Translations under genes and position numbers: made by a program
Part shown: positions 12,693 through 24,327 of the stretch, in pieces
Layout: each line of letters begins with the position of its first letter
How positions within the stretch are numbered: the stretch's first letter is position 1
The notes under the pieces: model-generated
Databases searched by the model: none
The model's input: the letters and a program-made list of their open reading frames with translations, nothing else
Told to the model about the DNA's origin: nothing
Source: Henckelia pumila
Taxonomy: Eukaryota > Streptophyta > Magnoliopsida > Lamiales > Gesneriaceae
Length of the DNA: 64,000 bases
Reading direction: 5' to 3'
Assembly (NCBI RefSeq): GCF_033568475.1
Contig: NC_133120.1
Coordinates: 91,778,151-91,842,150, forward strand

Positions 12693-13958
12693 TGTAGTAG
12701 CCCGTACCCGAAATCAGTGATTAAGGAATTAATCAACGCTAATTAAACAAATTGGGTATCGAACATATCGGAAGCTCCGATGAGCGATCGGAAGCTCCGA
12801 TCGAATTACGTCAGGCATGACGTATGGCAGGATCGGAAGCTCCGATCACCCTATCCGAAGTCAACCAGTGATATTTTGACATGTGGTAGATAACGATGTT
12901 CGGAAGCTCCGATGGCAGGATCGGACGTTCCGATCGAGGATCGGAGGTTCCGATCATGGTCTATAAATAAAAGGCCGAGGCTTCATTCTGATTTGCCAAT
13001 TCAGAGATTTCCCTCTCCATTCTAGTCTTATTTGCTTAGTTCTAGTATTTTTAGGCTTGATCCGGGGGCCGGCAAGGCGTTCGGTAGTCGCAGCGGAGTT
13101 GTGCCCAAGTTTTGGAGGCATCGACATCAAAGGGCTAACGATAGACGAAGGTATAGCTTTTGCTTCCTAAAAATATTTAGGAGTATGCAATAGCTTAGTT
13201 AAGGCTTTTAGAGCACTTTAATGATAGTAGTATCATTTGGCAGTGTAGAGCAGACTATAGGCGTGGATCTAGAATTGGTAGAGCTTGCACTGATTTGAGG
13301 TACGAAAGTACTGTTCGAGATATCCTGACTGAGTATGCATGTATTATGTGACTGCATGGTTTATATGTCATTGATTTATGCTGCATTCATTTGCATACTG
13401 AGCTATCTCCATCGAAATGTCTATTAGTAGGGTTGTACCCTATCCTGTTAGTGGATGGACTTCCATGGCTTTGGGTCCGGTAAATCCATTGGTATTATGG
13501 TATGGGAGCCACCTCCTGAAGCGACGGCACAGCGTGCTACATACCAGGGCCCGGTCTGTCTTTGTATCTGATCCTTGACCTCGAGTTATAGGGAGTTCAC
13601 TTTGCATGCATGTATACTCATACTCTCGTACTGAGCGTTTTATGCTCACGTCTCGTACTTTGTGTTTCTGGACACCCTATTTTCATGGGACAGGTTTGCG
13701 ATTGGACGAGGCGGGTGGATCCAAGAGGGGCTAGGCAGTGGTTGGTCAGCTGGAGATTCGCCTAGGTTTTATTCTGTTGTTATTGGATTTATACAACTAT
13801 TCGATTTGGTTGTATTATATTTGGGTATTTACAGATTCCTTTACTTGGGATTGTATAATGTCTATGGTTTCCGCAGCTTAATTCTGATTACTATTTTGAT
13901 TAAGTTAATTGCATGCCTAAGTTTTGTTTAGTAGGTGATCCGAGTAAGGGTCACTACA
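12693..13958 (+). repeat. 3' LTR of element B, 1266 bp
   Basis: Starts TGTAGTAGCCCG after the polypurine tract and ends CACTACA. It holds a cluster of short inverted repeats (12770-12957) followed by a TATA box (12962-12970). The right flank begins TATCA, the predicted 5-bp target duplication; the left copy is outside the window. Confidence 0.93.
12765..12970 (+). promoter_or_regulatory. Inverted-repeat cluster and TATA box in the element B LTR
   Basis: About six copies of a 15-bp unit with arms ATCGGA and TCCGAT around a 3-bp centre, plus a mirrored pair of TGACG-type half sites (ACGTCAGGCATGACGT, 12808-12823). All lie in the 200 bp before CTATAAATA. The position fits the promoter/enhancer part (U3) of an LTR. 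Confidence 0.6.
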
Positions 13959-14377
13959 TATCATGTTTTCCACGCAAGGGTATTTTCATAATACTTTAAG
14001 AAACATGAAATATTATTCACAAAATTCTGGTAAAATGGTCTCACGGGTTAATTTGTAAAATAATCTCTTGTTCAACCGGACTCGTGAAAAAATATTATTT
14101 TAATTTTAAGCCAAACATTTAAGGTAACTGAAGTTTTCTTTGATTTTGTCAAAGTATAGGGCATTCTGTTTCTGTCAATAAGAAATTAATTTGACATGCA
14201 TATGGGTAATATATTTGTTGTTTACAAAAGATTTCATTGATTTTGTGTGGTGAAAAATTTATGAGTCGGCTGTGAGTATTGATAAACGAGGACCCTTAGA
14301 TCTATCATGCGGATAGTACTTGTAAAGGTAGGTTGAAATAAACACATTTATAGAATGTGGTGTGTTAAAGTGTTAAC
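13959..14377. other. Spacer, no gene seen
   Basis: AT-rich sequence to the right of element B. A short stretch around 14030-14095 (GTCTCACGGGTTAA) faintly resembles the GTGAGACGG repeat family seen at 26361. Nothing else can be supported. Confidence 0.6.
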
Positions 14378-14605
14378 AGATATTTAAGTTGCCCACAAGG
14401 GGATGTCCAAGTTGGTGGAGTAGGTAAACTCCTGACCAGAGGTCAGAAGTTCGATTTCCCCTGTCAACACTTTTTTGGACTAGTCTGTCGCACAGGGTTT
14501 GCCCGTTGCAAGTTATTGCGTTAGTTCAAGGGTTTACCCATTGCGCACCAAAAAATAGCGATTACGGATTCTCACATCACGGAAAGAAAAAAAGATATTT
14601 AAGTT
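14378..14605 (+). mobile_element. Au-type tRNA-derived SINE with 13-bp target-site duplication
   Basis: The body (14391-14592) begins with a tRNA-like head carrying pol III A-box (GTCCAAGTTGGTGGAG) and B-box (AGTTCGATTTCCC) sequences. It continues with the TCGCACAGGGTTTGCCC and GGTTTACCCATTGCGCACC blocks that I recognise from the Au SINE family of angiosperms, and ends in an A-rich tail. Perfect 13-bp direct repeats AGATATTTAAGTT flank it at 14378-14390 and 14593-14605, the mark of LINE-assisted insertion. Family assignment is from memory of the consensus. Confidence 0.85.
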
Positions 14606-15462
14606 TTGACACGCTTTTTGTACCCCTCCTCTATTTACGGAGACGATATAGGTTTCAGAAGAATGATCTCATGATATTTATTTATATAAAACAACTACTA
14701 TTTATTTTCAATTGTGGTTTTTTTTTTTTTTTGAAAAAAAAAATTGAACTTCATTGAATTGTTTTTGAGTTTTAATGAAATTAATTTTGTTTTTGTTTTG
14801 TCTTATTGGAAAAAAAAAAAAGTTTTCCTGTTTTTTTTTAAATAAAAAAAAACTAGTGGCCTTATGCTAAATAGTATGCATATATATAATTCAAAAAAAT
14901 GAAACTTAAATTATGTTTTTTTTAGCTGGATGGATTATTATAAGCTAGTTGATTCAAATTTAAGAATTTGATGTTAAATGAGCTACAATTCTTTGTTTCA
15001 TCGACAAATTATGTTAAAACTTAACACGTAAAAGGTGGGAAAAAATTCCACATTTTTTGGGTTTTAAATTATAATAATTGGTTGAAACTTGAACGACCTT
15101 TCCCATTACAAGGACTCTATTTTCAGTTAGACACCAAAATTTTCAACAAAAAATGTGGACGGTTTCTGCTCAATTATAACTTAATTAATTAAATTTCGAA
15201 TATATATGATCAGTTTTTGTTGATTACAACGCGTCACCCGATCTTAAATTCATATATAACTATAAGATTAGTAAGGCATATTAATTAATTGATTAATTAG
15301 TTAATTTAACATATAAGAGTTGTATGTTGGAAATGTAACTATTATAATGCATCAATAAATACGAAAAAGAAATTTGTATCAACTAAAATTGATTATAATT
15401 TATATCACAAGTGCTTTCCATCCCATGTATTTAGTATGTTTATTTTTATGTGTTTTTCACAC

Positions 15463-15493
<31 letters not shown>

Positions 15494-15946
15494 GAACCAA
15501 ATCATAATTTTATTCCTGTTTAATTATTGTTTTATGATATAAGAACTTGTTGGAATAATGTATTTAATGAATAGAGATAGATTGATAACAAAATATGAAA
15601 AATAATATTAAAATAGATATTAGACTATATTTGGGATGTCGGAAATAATCAACAATTTAATATTTGTCAACTGAAATTTAAATTAAAGTTTTACTACTTA
15701 TAAGTTATAACAAGTTCGCTATCCAAACATTTTCCAGAAAATAGAAAATAGTTTGCGAGGAATTAACTATTTAAAATCATTGATGTCAAGAGTCTACCAT
15801 TGTTAATATATTATTGCACGTATGTCGATGATTATTATTTTCGAATGTATATACTTTAACATAAAAATATATTACAATAAAGATTTTTTTTGCCTAAAAT
15901 AAAAATAGTGTGAGAGGCACTTGAAGGAGATCGTGCCACAAGCTGT
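14606..15946. other. AT-rich spacer, no gene seen
   Basis: Strongly AT-rich, with homopolymer runs (about 27 A near 15467-15493, several A/T runs near 14720-14860). No convincing exon, RNA or repeat with clear ends. Confidence 0.6.
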
Positions 15947-16582
15947 ATCACAATCAATGTTTTCATAACCGGACCGGTAATTGAACCGATCTACCTTAAA
16001 AAAACGGTCCAACTGGTTCAACCGTTTTAACCGGACGGTCGGACCGGAAAACCGTTTATATTATATAATATAATATAATTAATAATATCTTTTAAATTTT
16101 ATAAATCTAAAAGATGTATATAAATAAACAAAAATATATTTATCATAGTTTAAAAAATAAATAACTATATAAATATATTCAAAATATTAATTATAGTTAT
16201 ATATACTATATTTTTATAAATAAATTAATTAATTAAAAAAATATAATAATAGAAAAATAATATTTTTAACGAAGTACAAATTTCAAATAATCATGTGTAT
16301 ATATATATAATAAAATATTAAATTAAGATTTTAAAATTAAAAAAAACAATTTTTAAAAAGAATTAAAAAAAATTCGAAAACCGATTCAACCGGTTTTTTG
16401 GCCGGTTCTTGGGACCGGTTCTTAGCCGGTTCTTGGCCGGTTCGACCGGTTTTGACCGGTTCTGAGCGGTTGAACCGTAAAAACGATTTTTAGGGGTATT
16501 TCGGACCGGACCAGCGACCGGTTCCCGGTCGAACCGGTCGAACCGGCCGGTCCGGTTCGGTTTTTAAAACACTGATCACAAT
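15947..16582. mobile_element. hAT-type MITE, 620 bp, 8-bp target-site duplication
   Basis: A non-autonomous DNA element at 15955-16574. The left end is CAATGTTTTCATAACCGG and the right end reads, in reverse complement, CAGTGTTTTAAAAACCG; both are hAT-type CA(G/A)TG termini. Perfect 8-bp direct repeats ATCACAAT lie at 15947-15954 and 16575-16582. Both subterminal regions are packed with ACCGGTT/GACCGGTT motifs in alternating orientation, and the middle is AT-rich with no coding capacity. Confidence 0.88.
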
Positions 16583-17119
16583 ATACAATAAATTACCCTA
16601 ACAAAATACAAAAGAGAATTTAATTTACGATAAATTAGATGGTACTTCTTGAATTCGTACCAATACTTCAAACAATTTTATAGATGTTTCCCAAGTATTT
16701 GGTATCGAAATCAAGAATAGTTAATGTGAATGATTACCTTTACATAAATATATTTGAATAAATAACCTCAACGTAACAAAAACATACTAATTCCAATTGG
16801 GGAAGAAAAATAATGAAAGCAATAAATTAACAATTGTATAAGTTGGGTTATACAATTAACACTTGAAGTGAACAGTTCAAACAAATTTCGTGCAAAACAG
16901 ATGCACCGTATCAAAATATACTTGTTTTCAGTAGATGTGCATAATGCATACCAAACTGCCCAGAAATACCCGTTTTCGAATTCATGTTCGTAGCAAGGTT
17001 GTATTAGTGCTCAATAACTGGATAGCATATATGTTAAACATGGTTGCCAAGTAGCAACTATCTGTATTTTGGAGCTGTACTGATATCAAAAACGAAAGGA
17101 ATTGTATGCATCGACAAAT
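16583..17119. other. Spacer and likely 3' region of the kinase gene
   Basis: AT-rich, no gene. The last 100-300 bases before 17120 should contain the 3' UTR of the minus-strand kinase; no single polyadenylation signal stands out. Confidence 0.5.
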
Positions 17120-20100
17120 TTAACTCATGAAGTTGACCTGTGCATTTTCAGTTTTGTATTTTTGGAGCTCTTCTTGGGCACAAATGAGCCTACACAAAAA
17201 GAAAACGAGTTTCTTTATTGCAAGTTGGTTAAGCAATAAGTTCTTAGTATGTGAAGTCAAGAATCAATTTTTAGGTTCTGTTTCATACATTCCCCTTTTT
17301 TGGTTGCTTTATTTATATCCAGACGAGCGAATCGTGTTCTTGTAAGAATTTCATATATGATCTTTTAAACTTGTCAAATATCTGTATTCAATGGACTTGT
17401 AAGGAAGCACGGATCATAAAACATGAGATTTTCTGTGGTTAAAAATACCTCAATTGCAAATCAGATATCTCGCGGAGTAATTCTTTTTCCCTGTCATGAG
17501 CTGCCTCTGACTGCAAAAACAGAATCCCATTAATGGCATCTGGGCATAAGTAGCTACTTGAGACGAATAGAACTATCTTCACACTCAAGTTTTTTGTCAC
17601 CCCCAAAGGAAAAGACATGTTTAAAGTTTAAGAGGATATAGTGAATTCATATAAACTCTGTACTTATGCATACCGGCAAAGATTTATCTGTCACAGTTGT
17701 ATTCGTTGGCATGCTGCCTGCATCTACAGAGGCAAGTCAAATGATGTACTTAGAATAGAGATACATAGAATATGTTATTTCAAGATTCATGAATCTGATT
17801 ACCCGTAGAATCAGCAACAGCTACTTGCTTCATAAGATTAAGAATGCAATCCTATCAAGGAAAAACACAAAAATACTTGAATAAAATTTTTTAGAAGAAC
17901 ACCCCAATATAGTTCTTTTTCAGAAGCATATTACCCTTTGAGAAATATTCGACTGTAGAACAGACTGCAACATCGGAAAAATGGCATGACCAAGAGGATT
18001 TGACAGTGTAGCGTCGGAAGGAAATAGTAAAGGACCAGGAGGATGTTGAGTGATCACCTAAAAATCGACACAAGTAGAAATGTGAGTTATACTACACGAC
18101 ATCACAACTAGAAATCATTCTGTACTTACTAGATAAAGAAAATAACAGACAACTCTCGTGTAAATACACGACAGAAGAAAAGTTAGTAACTTCAAGTTGA
18201 GGATTCTAGATTTAGTTTTTAAACCCATTGAGTAGACAACACCATCACAAATGTTGACAAACAAATCTAAACCTGAAGTAATATCCAGCCGAGACTTGCA
18301 GGCCAACACGCAGCAAGGAAGAATTGCCATCTTTGCTATTAGAGAAGAAAATATTATCACGTGGAACTCTAGTTACACACATCAGGTTTTCAAGCAAAGA
18401 ACTCAATATGTTATTTTAACACCTGCAGAAATTTTTCAACTTTAATATGCCGAGGTGCAATAATTGTCCACACTAAGAAAGCGATCGAAACTTATCATTT
18501 GGCTACAATACGGTTTAAAAGATTTGAATTACAGTGTCACCAACAATTATAATTTTTGGTAAAACGGTAAACATTTGATCCTGCAATTGGTATCAGAGTC
18601 AATATCACATTTTTATTCCAACATATTTCAAGGAACATAATTATTAGGATGTGACTGTTGAGGTGCAATAAAGATAGCGATTTTAACGTGCCGTTTGTCT
18701 GTTGTTTACCACCAGTTATAGCGTTTGATGAAACGGCAAACACATGATCCTAATCCATCTAAACATTAGCATTTTTTAATCCATTCAATGTTTTAGGTTA
18801 GGTTTAACAGAGATAGAAGTTATTTCTGCTTGATTAGAGAATTTATTCAACATCAAATAAGTAATATTGGCATATTTAATTTGAAGTGTCAAAAAAGTTG
18901 CTTTGACACTTTGTAAAAAGATCTAAAGAAATATCAAGTAAATAGCTTGAAAGACAATTTTTTTTGTAACCAACCTGCATACTGTAGCTTTTCTGTAGTG
19001 TTGGAGATGGAACCACCTATGGAACAAGTTGATTAATCTAAAGCAAATTTTCCATATACAAATTACAACAGGACCAGAATAACAACCTTTTCCATATCAA
19101 CATTTTCTGATGTGACCTTAAATCGTCCTTTCTGCTGAACAACTGCACATTTCGCCTTCTCGTCAAGGTCATCAACACTAGCTGCAATCAAAATCCTCAG
19201 TCAAGCAAGAATACGTATAGTTTTAAATACATGCAAAGCTCATTTCTGTCATAATGAGAAGCTCTGAACTAGGGCACCTCTTACTTGATGTTTTTAAGCC
19301 TTTGGATATAATTTCCGAATGCCCATTATCCATTGTTTGCTGACTGGAAGCTCCACCAGTTGATGAAACTTGTGATTGGTTTTGGGCTTTATCTCTAAGA
19401 AGAATAGTTATACAAAAATGTCAAGGTTATGAGGGAAACATTGAAAACAGGCAATAAGAGACTATTTGTGTGATTAGGTCATCGAATGGGAACAACTGTA
19501 ACTTTTTGAACCAGATGGTAGGAATTTACATTCAAGGAAATTAAAAATTCCTCTAGTCGTATTTTAACTTTTAAAAAAAAACTGTCTACTTCAAAAGTAA
19601 AGCACTGAATCCTTGAAGCATATAGAGAGAACAAAAGAATGATATGATGTATATAGGACAGTATTGGTGGTTCAGGATGAGTGAATCACAAACAAAAACG
19701 TACCCTATATGAGAACTTGTAGGAGCTGCATCTGATAAAGGCCTATTTATATTGGACAAAAGTTTTTCTGACAGCTTTTCATTTTCATGAGATGCACTTG
19801 ATTTTAACTGCTGGGTCATTGAACTTGGGATGTTCAGATCGTCATCAGCCTTTTCACATTTGACTCTGAGGGGAAAAAATGATTTTCATAAGCACATGCA
19901 ACCATATTCATTTTCAAGACAAGAATTGCTAGAACAACAAAGAATTACCCAATAACAGATAAACGCTAGATAAGAGCGTAAATCGACAAATTGATGCAGT
20001 TGCAATATTGTGAGCTTTATGCAATGGGATGGGAGAGACATTGTATGCAGGACTATGTATATTCTTGGCACAATACAACATGAAAGATACGCACTATCCA

Positions 20101-23100
20101 ATATTTGAATATTACAAAGCCAAAAAAATTAGTTGAATATTAGAAAATGATAAGGCAAATAAGCCGTACGAAAATAATTCATGCTGCTATGCTATACTGT
20201 ATAAACATGATATAAAGGAAAAGGGTTATCATATCATGATAATGAAGACATACCCGTCAGATGTGGAGTCAACTATTGAAAGAGAAGCATGAACATTATC
20301 GTCCTGCAAAAAGCTATGAACTTAGAACCTTGATGCCAAAAAGATATCCAGGAGCAACTTTTTTCAAAACCACGTTATGGCATAAACATACTGAATCTGC
20401 AGCATCAGAATATCCACTTGAAAAGGATGACTGGTGTTGAAGTTGTGAAACTTGTTTAGACAAAGACGACTGATGTTGAAGTTGTGAAGCTTGCTTAGGC
20501 AGAGACATCTGATGCTGAAGTTGTTTGCTTTGCATATCTTCATCTTTGTCTGCAACAACATCATCCTCCTGAATCTGAAAGCAGGATATATTATATTGTA
20601 TATGTATTCATCCGGAAACTAATTATATCGATTTAATCATACTAGTAAAAAAATTTGAAAATAATGAATACCAATGAGGCTTGTGCCTTCATATCTTCAA
20701 GGTTGAAGTTCCAACCACTAATCCCACGTTTATATTCATTCTGCAGATGTTTGTGAACAAATTAAAGAAAAACTTGCAACAAACACCAAGTACAAAAAAG
20801 TTAAATTCCCACAATATAACTTTTAACAAGTCAAGGGCCGGATTTTCTTCAAATGAAAACCCTTGCATACACTTGTCAAGGAATTACATCCATTTAATAA
20901 AACTATGGGGAAATTTAAAATCAACCTCGCGCATCAAAGTTATAAAAAATCTTATATCAGGAGTAAGGTATTGATTGTAACCTATTTGATTGGAAAGCAA
21001 TGTGTGTTGTTTGCAAAAAGACAGAGGAGAAATAGTTGAGGCGCAAAAGTAAACATCATTTCAAAAAAGCTGATTGCTAGAAGGAAATATTATAAGCTAA
21101 GTATATATTTGTATGGAGTCTTGTTGCTTCAAAGTATGAAGTTAAGTTCAGTTATATACATGTACATGAGCTGCAATAAATATAAATTTATAATCAGTTG
21201 ACACTGGGTTCGTCAAAATGCCATTGTTACTGAGGGGCGAAGACGTGGAATCAAACCTGTGATATTTCTTCTTTCTGCCCATCTGGAATTTTCTTTTGTG
21301 CAAGCATGTCTTCCTCCTTTCTCTAAACATATCACACTTTTTTTTCCATTTAGAATATGATCACATTGAAAAATGTAATGATGATAACAACTAAGAAGTA
21401 TTATTTTGGTATGACGTTGTAAAATAACAGACCTTTAATGCCTGAAGACGATCACCAAGAGTTGGCAACCCTTCTATAAGAGTTCTAGAAATATAGTCAT
21501 TAGATCTTGCTTGCTTGAAAAAAGAATGCCTCATCAACTTTTTTGCAGAAGGCCTTTTTGAAGGATCTTTTACCAAACAACTTGCAATCATCTGCTTAAA
21601 GGACTGGAAATGCAAATATAGACGCATAGAAGATGTAAAATATGTTTCATTGGTAAATAATCAGACATGGTTTTCACTAATATACCTTTGAGAATTTTTT
21701 GTCGCTCTCATAATCAAGACCTGGGGGTGCATTTTGCAAGGTCATGAGCAATACCTATAAAAACAAACCATATGTGAACATTCTTGAATCAGAAGATAAC
21801 CTGGTTACTAGAGAGATCCCCATGTAAGAAAACCCTTCTTAAATCAATAAAGACCTTCATTGGAGGGTATTTTGAGAAAGGGGCATGACCATGGGCAAGC
21901 TCCAAAGCGGTTATGCCAAAAGACCAAATATCAGCTCTGTAAAAAATTTACCCTTTAAGAAAAATTTCCATATCTTAGGTTATTATAGAAACTGTAGAAG
22001 CACGCAAAACTTATCCACTGACTTGAAGTCATAACCATGCAACTGCTCCATGACTTCTGGAGCCATCCTACACAAGTACAAAATTCACTTTCATAATACA
22101 GAGTACAGACACAAAAATGACAAATGACAAATGGTGAAAGTTCAAGCTCAAACTGAACTCTATGATGAGCAACAGCATTCAAACAATGTAAATTTCATCA
22201 ACTCAAGATTATCCATCAGTTTGGCCAGGCAGCAGACAATACAGTGACATTCCCACCGACAATTGCACGAGTATAGTGGAATGGTGTCAAATGTTAGAAT
22301 TGAGTAAGTTTTGTTTTCCCCATACGTGCATACTGTCAAATATTATCCTATCAATTTATGTGTTGCCAATCTTATCTGATGCAAATGACATTCAGATGCC
22401 AGGCCAAAATTAAAAATACATTACCAAGAGTCCTAGTAACAGGAAAATGTAAAGAACGCCAAATCATTTTACTCATACCAGCAAGGAGTGCCCACAAATG
22501 TATTTCTCATACGTTGCCTATCACCAGAATCAAACAAGCAGGCAGAAACACCAAAATCCCCAAGTTTGATACCACCACGCACATCAATCAGAATATTACC
22601 AGCCTGAGAGAATGGAATCAAATAAAGTAATGCATAATATTCACATGATAAATAGATGTAGAATATTGTGAGCTTTCCTAACGACCATATCCATAGCTTG
22701 GTGCTAATTTATTGTGATGGTATCTATCATGGATGCTCATGATAACAAAGGCTCTCAGCTCGAAAGAACTCTTATTCGCATGTTATATTAACTTTTTGAA
22801 ATTTTGAACTAGAAAATGCTACTTCTTATTACACACATCGGGAGTTTTTCGTGACACCTTATTAAAGAAAAAAATCCTTCCTCTGTATATCCTCAGAATA
22901 ACTTGAAAGGAACCTGGTTTGGACAATGATGGGATCCATAGGGTTGAAAACCAGCTGGGACATGCCTTGACATTTTTTGTGGAGAAACTCGTTCTTGACA
23001 GAAAACCGAGACAATAAATTTTAAAACTTAAGGAACAGACTGAATTAAGAACACAAGTTTTTTCCTAAAAACCTTTAAATGTTGCACTCATACGATAGTA

Positions 23101-24327
23101 TTATTATCATTAACAAAAAGAAATAACTTGACTTGGAAGGAAAAAATAAGACTAAAAAATGGCTAGTCGGCTAGTCCTCAATATTTTCATATCCTTGCCC
23201 TTGGTGAAACAGAAAAATAATGGCTCACTTTCTCATTTCACTAGAACCTATGCAACAACCACCTATCCAAACATGGAAGCCACTGAGCACTATGTTAGTC
23301 CAGTCCCTAGAGATACAAGACATGATCCACTGTCTCTGAGATATCTTATAATGCGCTGGAAGTATCCTTTTTATTAAAGCTTTTTTGAAGAAAAAAAATC
23401 GTAAATAAATGGCAAGGATCTCATATTGAATGACAGTTAAAAGTTTAAGCTATTTGAGAGATTAGACATTTGAAGTTCTTCTTTCCAACTGCACAAATGG
23501 ACAATTAAAGTAGATTGTGTTTGACACGATTAAACAAAACATCTACTCACCTTGACATCACGGTGAATGTGGCCATGTTGATGAAGATATTCCAAGCCCT
23601 TCAACACCTCACGTAAAATTGTAGCAATAACTGCCTCCTCAAAACCATTTGGATGTGCAGCCTTCAATATGTGAAGGCAAGAACCTCCAGCCATGTAAGG
23701 CATAACAACCCACAGGGTGTGATCAATTACAAAAGAGCAGTGTGATTTAAGAACATTGGGGTGATCAACTAGGACCATTGTCTGTGCTTCCCGTGAAACA
23801 TTATTCTGGATGTAAATGCCAGAACTGAATAAGAAAATTCATTTTGCTAAAGTTTCAGTATAAAGGATCACAATCATCATTCATTTAGAATGATAAGTTT
23901 AAGCAGATAAGAACATATTCAGTGATGTCTTATATGTAACAAAGTGAAATTGCTTCTAATAGAACTGATAAAGTTGATAAGATTAGCTCTTGGTGAAAGC
24001 ACTATAGCATAAATAAAAATAGAACTTCCATTTTTTAACAAAACATTCTTTAAAATCACAAGGCAAACACCTTAAACTGGTATCACAAACAATTCAAATT
24101 CACGAGTCTTCATCCATAGGAATAATAGATAGTAATCGTAATTTGGCAAAGAGATGAATTACCAGATCGCAATTAGCCCGTTCAAAGTCCAGAATTTTGA
24201 TGGCAACTATCTCATTTAGTGGAATGCACAGAGCCCTATGAACCGAGGCACTGACACCATTCCCAATCTCCTCAAACAGAGTATAATGATCTGCTCCAAC
24301 TGGATATTTCTTCTTCTCCTTCTCCAT
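17120..24327 (-). CDS. STE20/FRAY (germinal-centre kinase VI) type serine/threonine kinase, 20 exons, 680 aa
   Basis: Exons: 24163-24327, 23551-23805, 22479-22603, 22023-22067, 21855-21936, 21686-21754, 21433-21603, 21257-21322, 20672-20740, 20392-20574, 20254-20303, 19704-19865, 19285-19394, 19087-19181, 18975-19016, 17935-18057, 17803-17851, 17674-17723, 17449-17510, 17120-17189 (2043 nt, all GT-AG). The kinase domain (about residues 16-276) looks active: glycine loop [13 protein letters not shown] Lys44, HRDVKAGN (Asp138), DFG (Asp156), APE after GTPCWM. The tail carries the conserved [11 protein letters not shown] motif, a repeated QLQHQ segment and a terminal coiled coil (about 635-675). 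Closest in my knowledge to plant OSR1/FRAY-like kinases such as At1g79640 and At5g14720, relatives of BLUS1; target unknown. The start is the first ATG (MEKEKKK). A 5' UTR intron appears to span 24345-24939. Confidence 0.93.
18448..18757 (+). mobile_element. Possible TRIM-like miniature LTR element in a kinase intron
   Basis: Two related blocks, 18448-18585 and 18656-18757, both begin TG(CC/TT)GAGGTGCAATAA and both end near GATCCT. The first is followed by ATTGGTATCAGAG, a tRNA-iMet type primer site, at 18586-18598. Size and layout fit a terminal-repeat retrotransposon in miniature. The repeats are diverged and no clear target duplication was found, so it would be old. Confidence 0.35.

Larger units (their letters stand above)
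7856..13958 (+). mobile_element. Ty3/gypsy LTR retrotransposon (element B), host of the nested element A
   Basis: Second fossil gypsy element. It has the 3' end of its 5' LTR (7856-8078), a primer-binding site, gag, pol with protease, reverse transcriptase, RNase H, integrase and a chromodomain-like tail, a polypurine tract and a full 3' LTR. Element A is inserted in its 5' LTR, so the rest of that LTR lies left of the window. With two LTRs of 1266 bp the unbroken size would be about 7.1 kb. The visible LTR pair differs at about 5 of 223 positions (about 2.2%), older than element A, as nesting requires. The copy is broken, with several disruptions. Likely a chromovirus; the exact clade is less sure than for element A. 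Confidence 0.92.

Noticed and set aside
14030-14095. Fragment resembling the GTGAGACGG MITE family
   Set aside because: Only one short block matches, with no second end; too weak to annotate.
14399-14475. Candidate tRNA gene with A and B boxes
   Set aside because: The tRNA-like head is followed by the Au SINE body and tail and lies within a 13-bp target duplication. The anticodon and acceptor stems do not fold as a functional tRNA.
14506-14757. 83-codon open frame
   Set aside because: Covers the SINE tail and AT-rich spacer, with low-complexity residues and no promoter or homology support.
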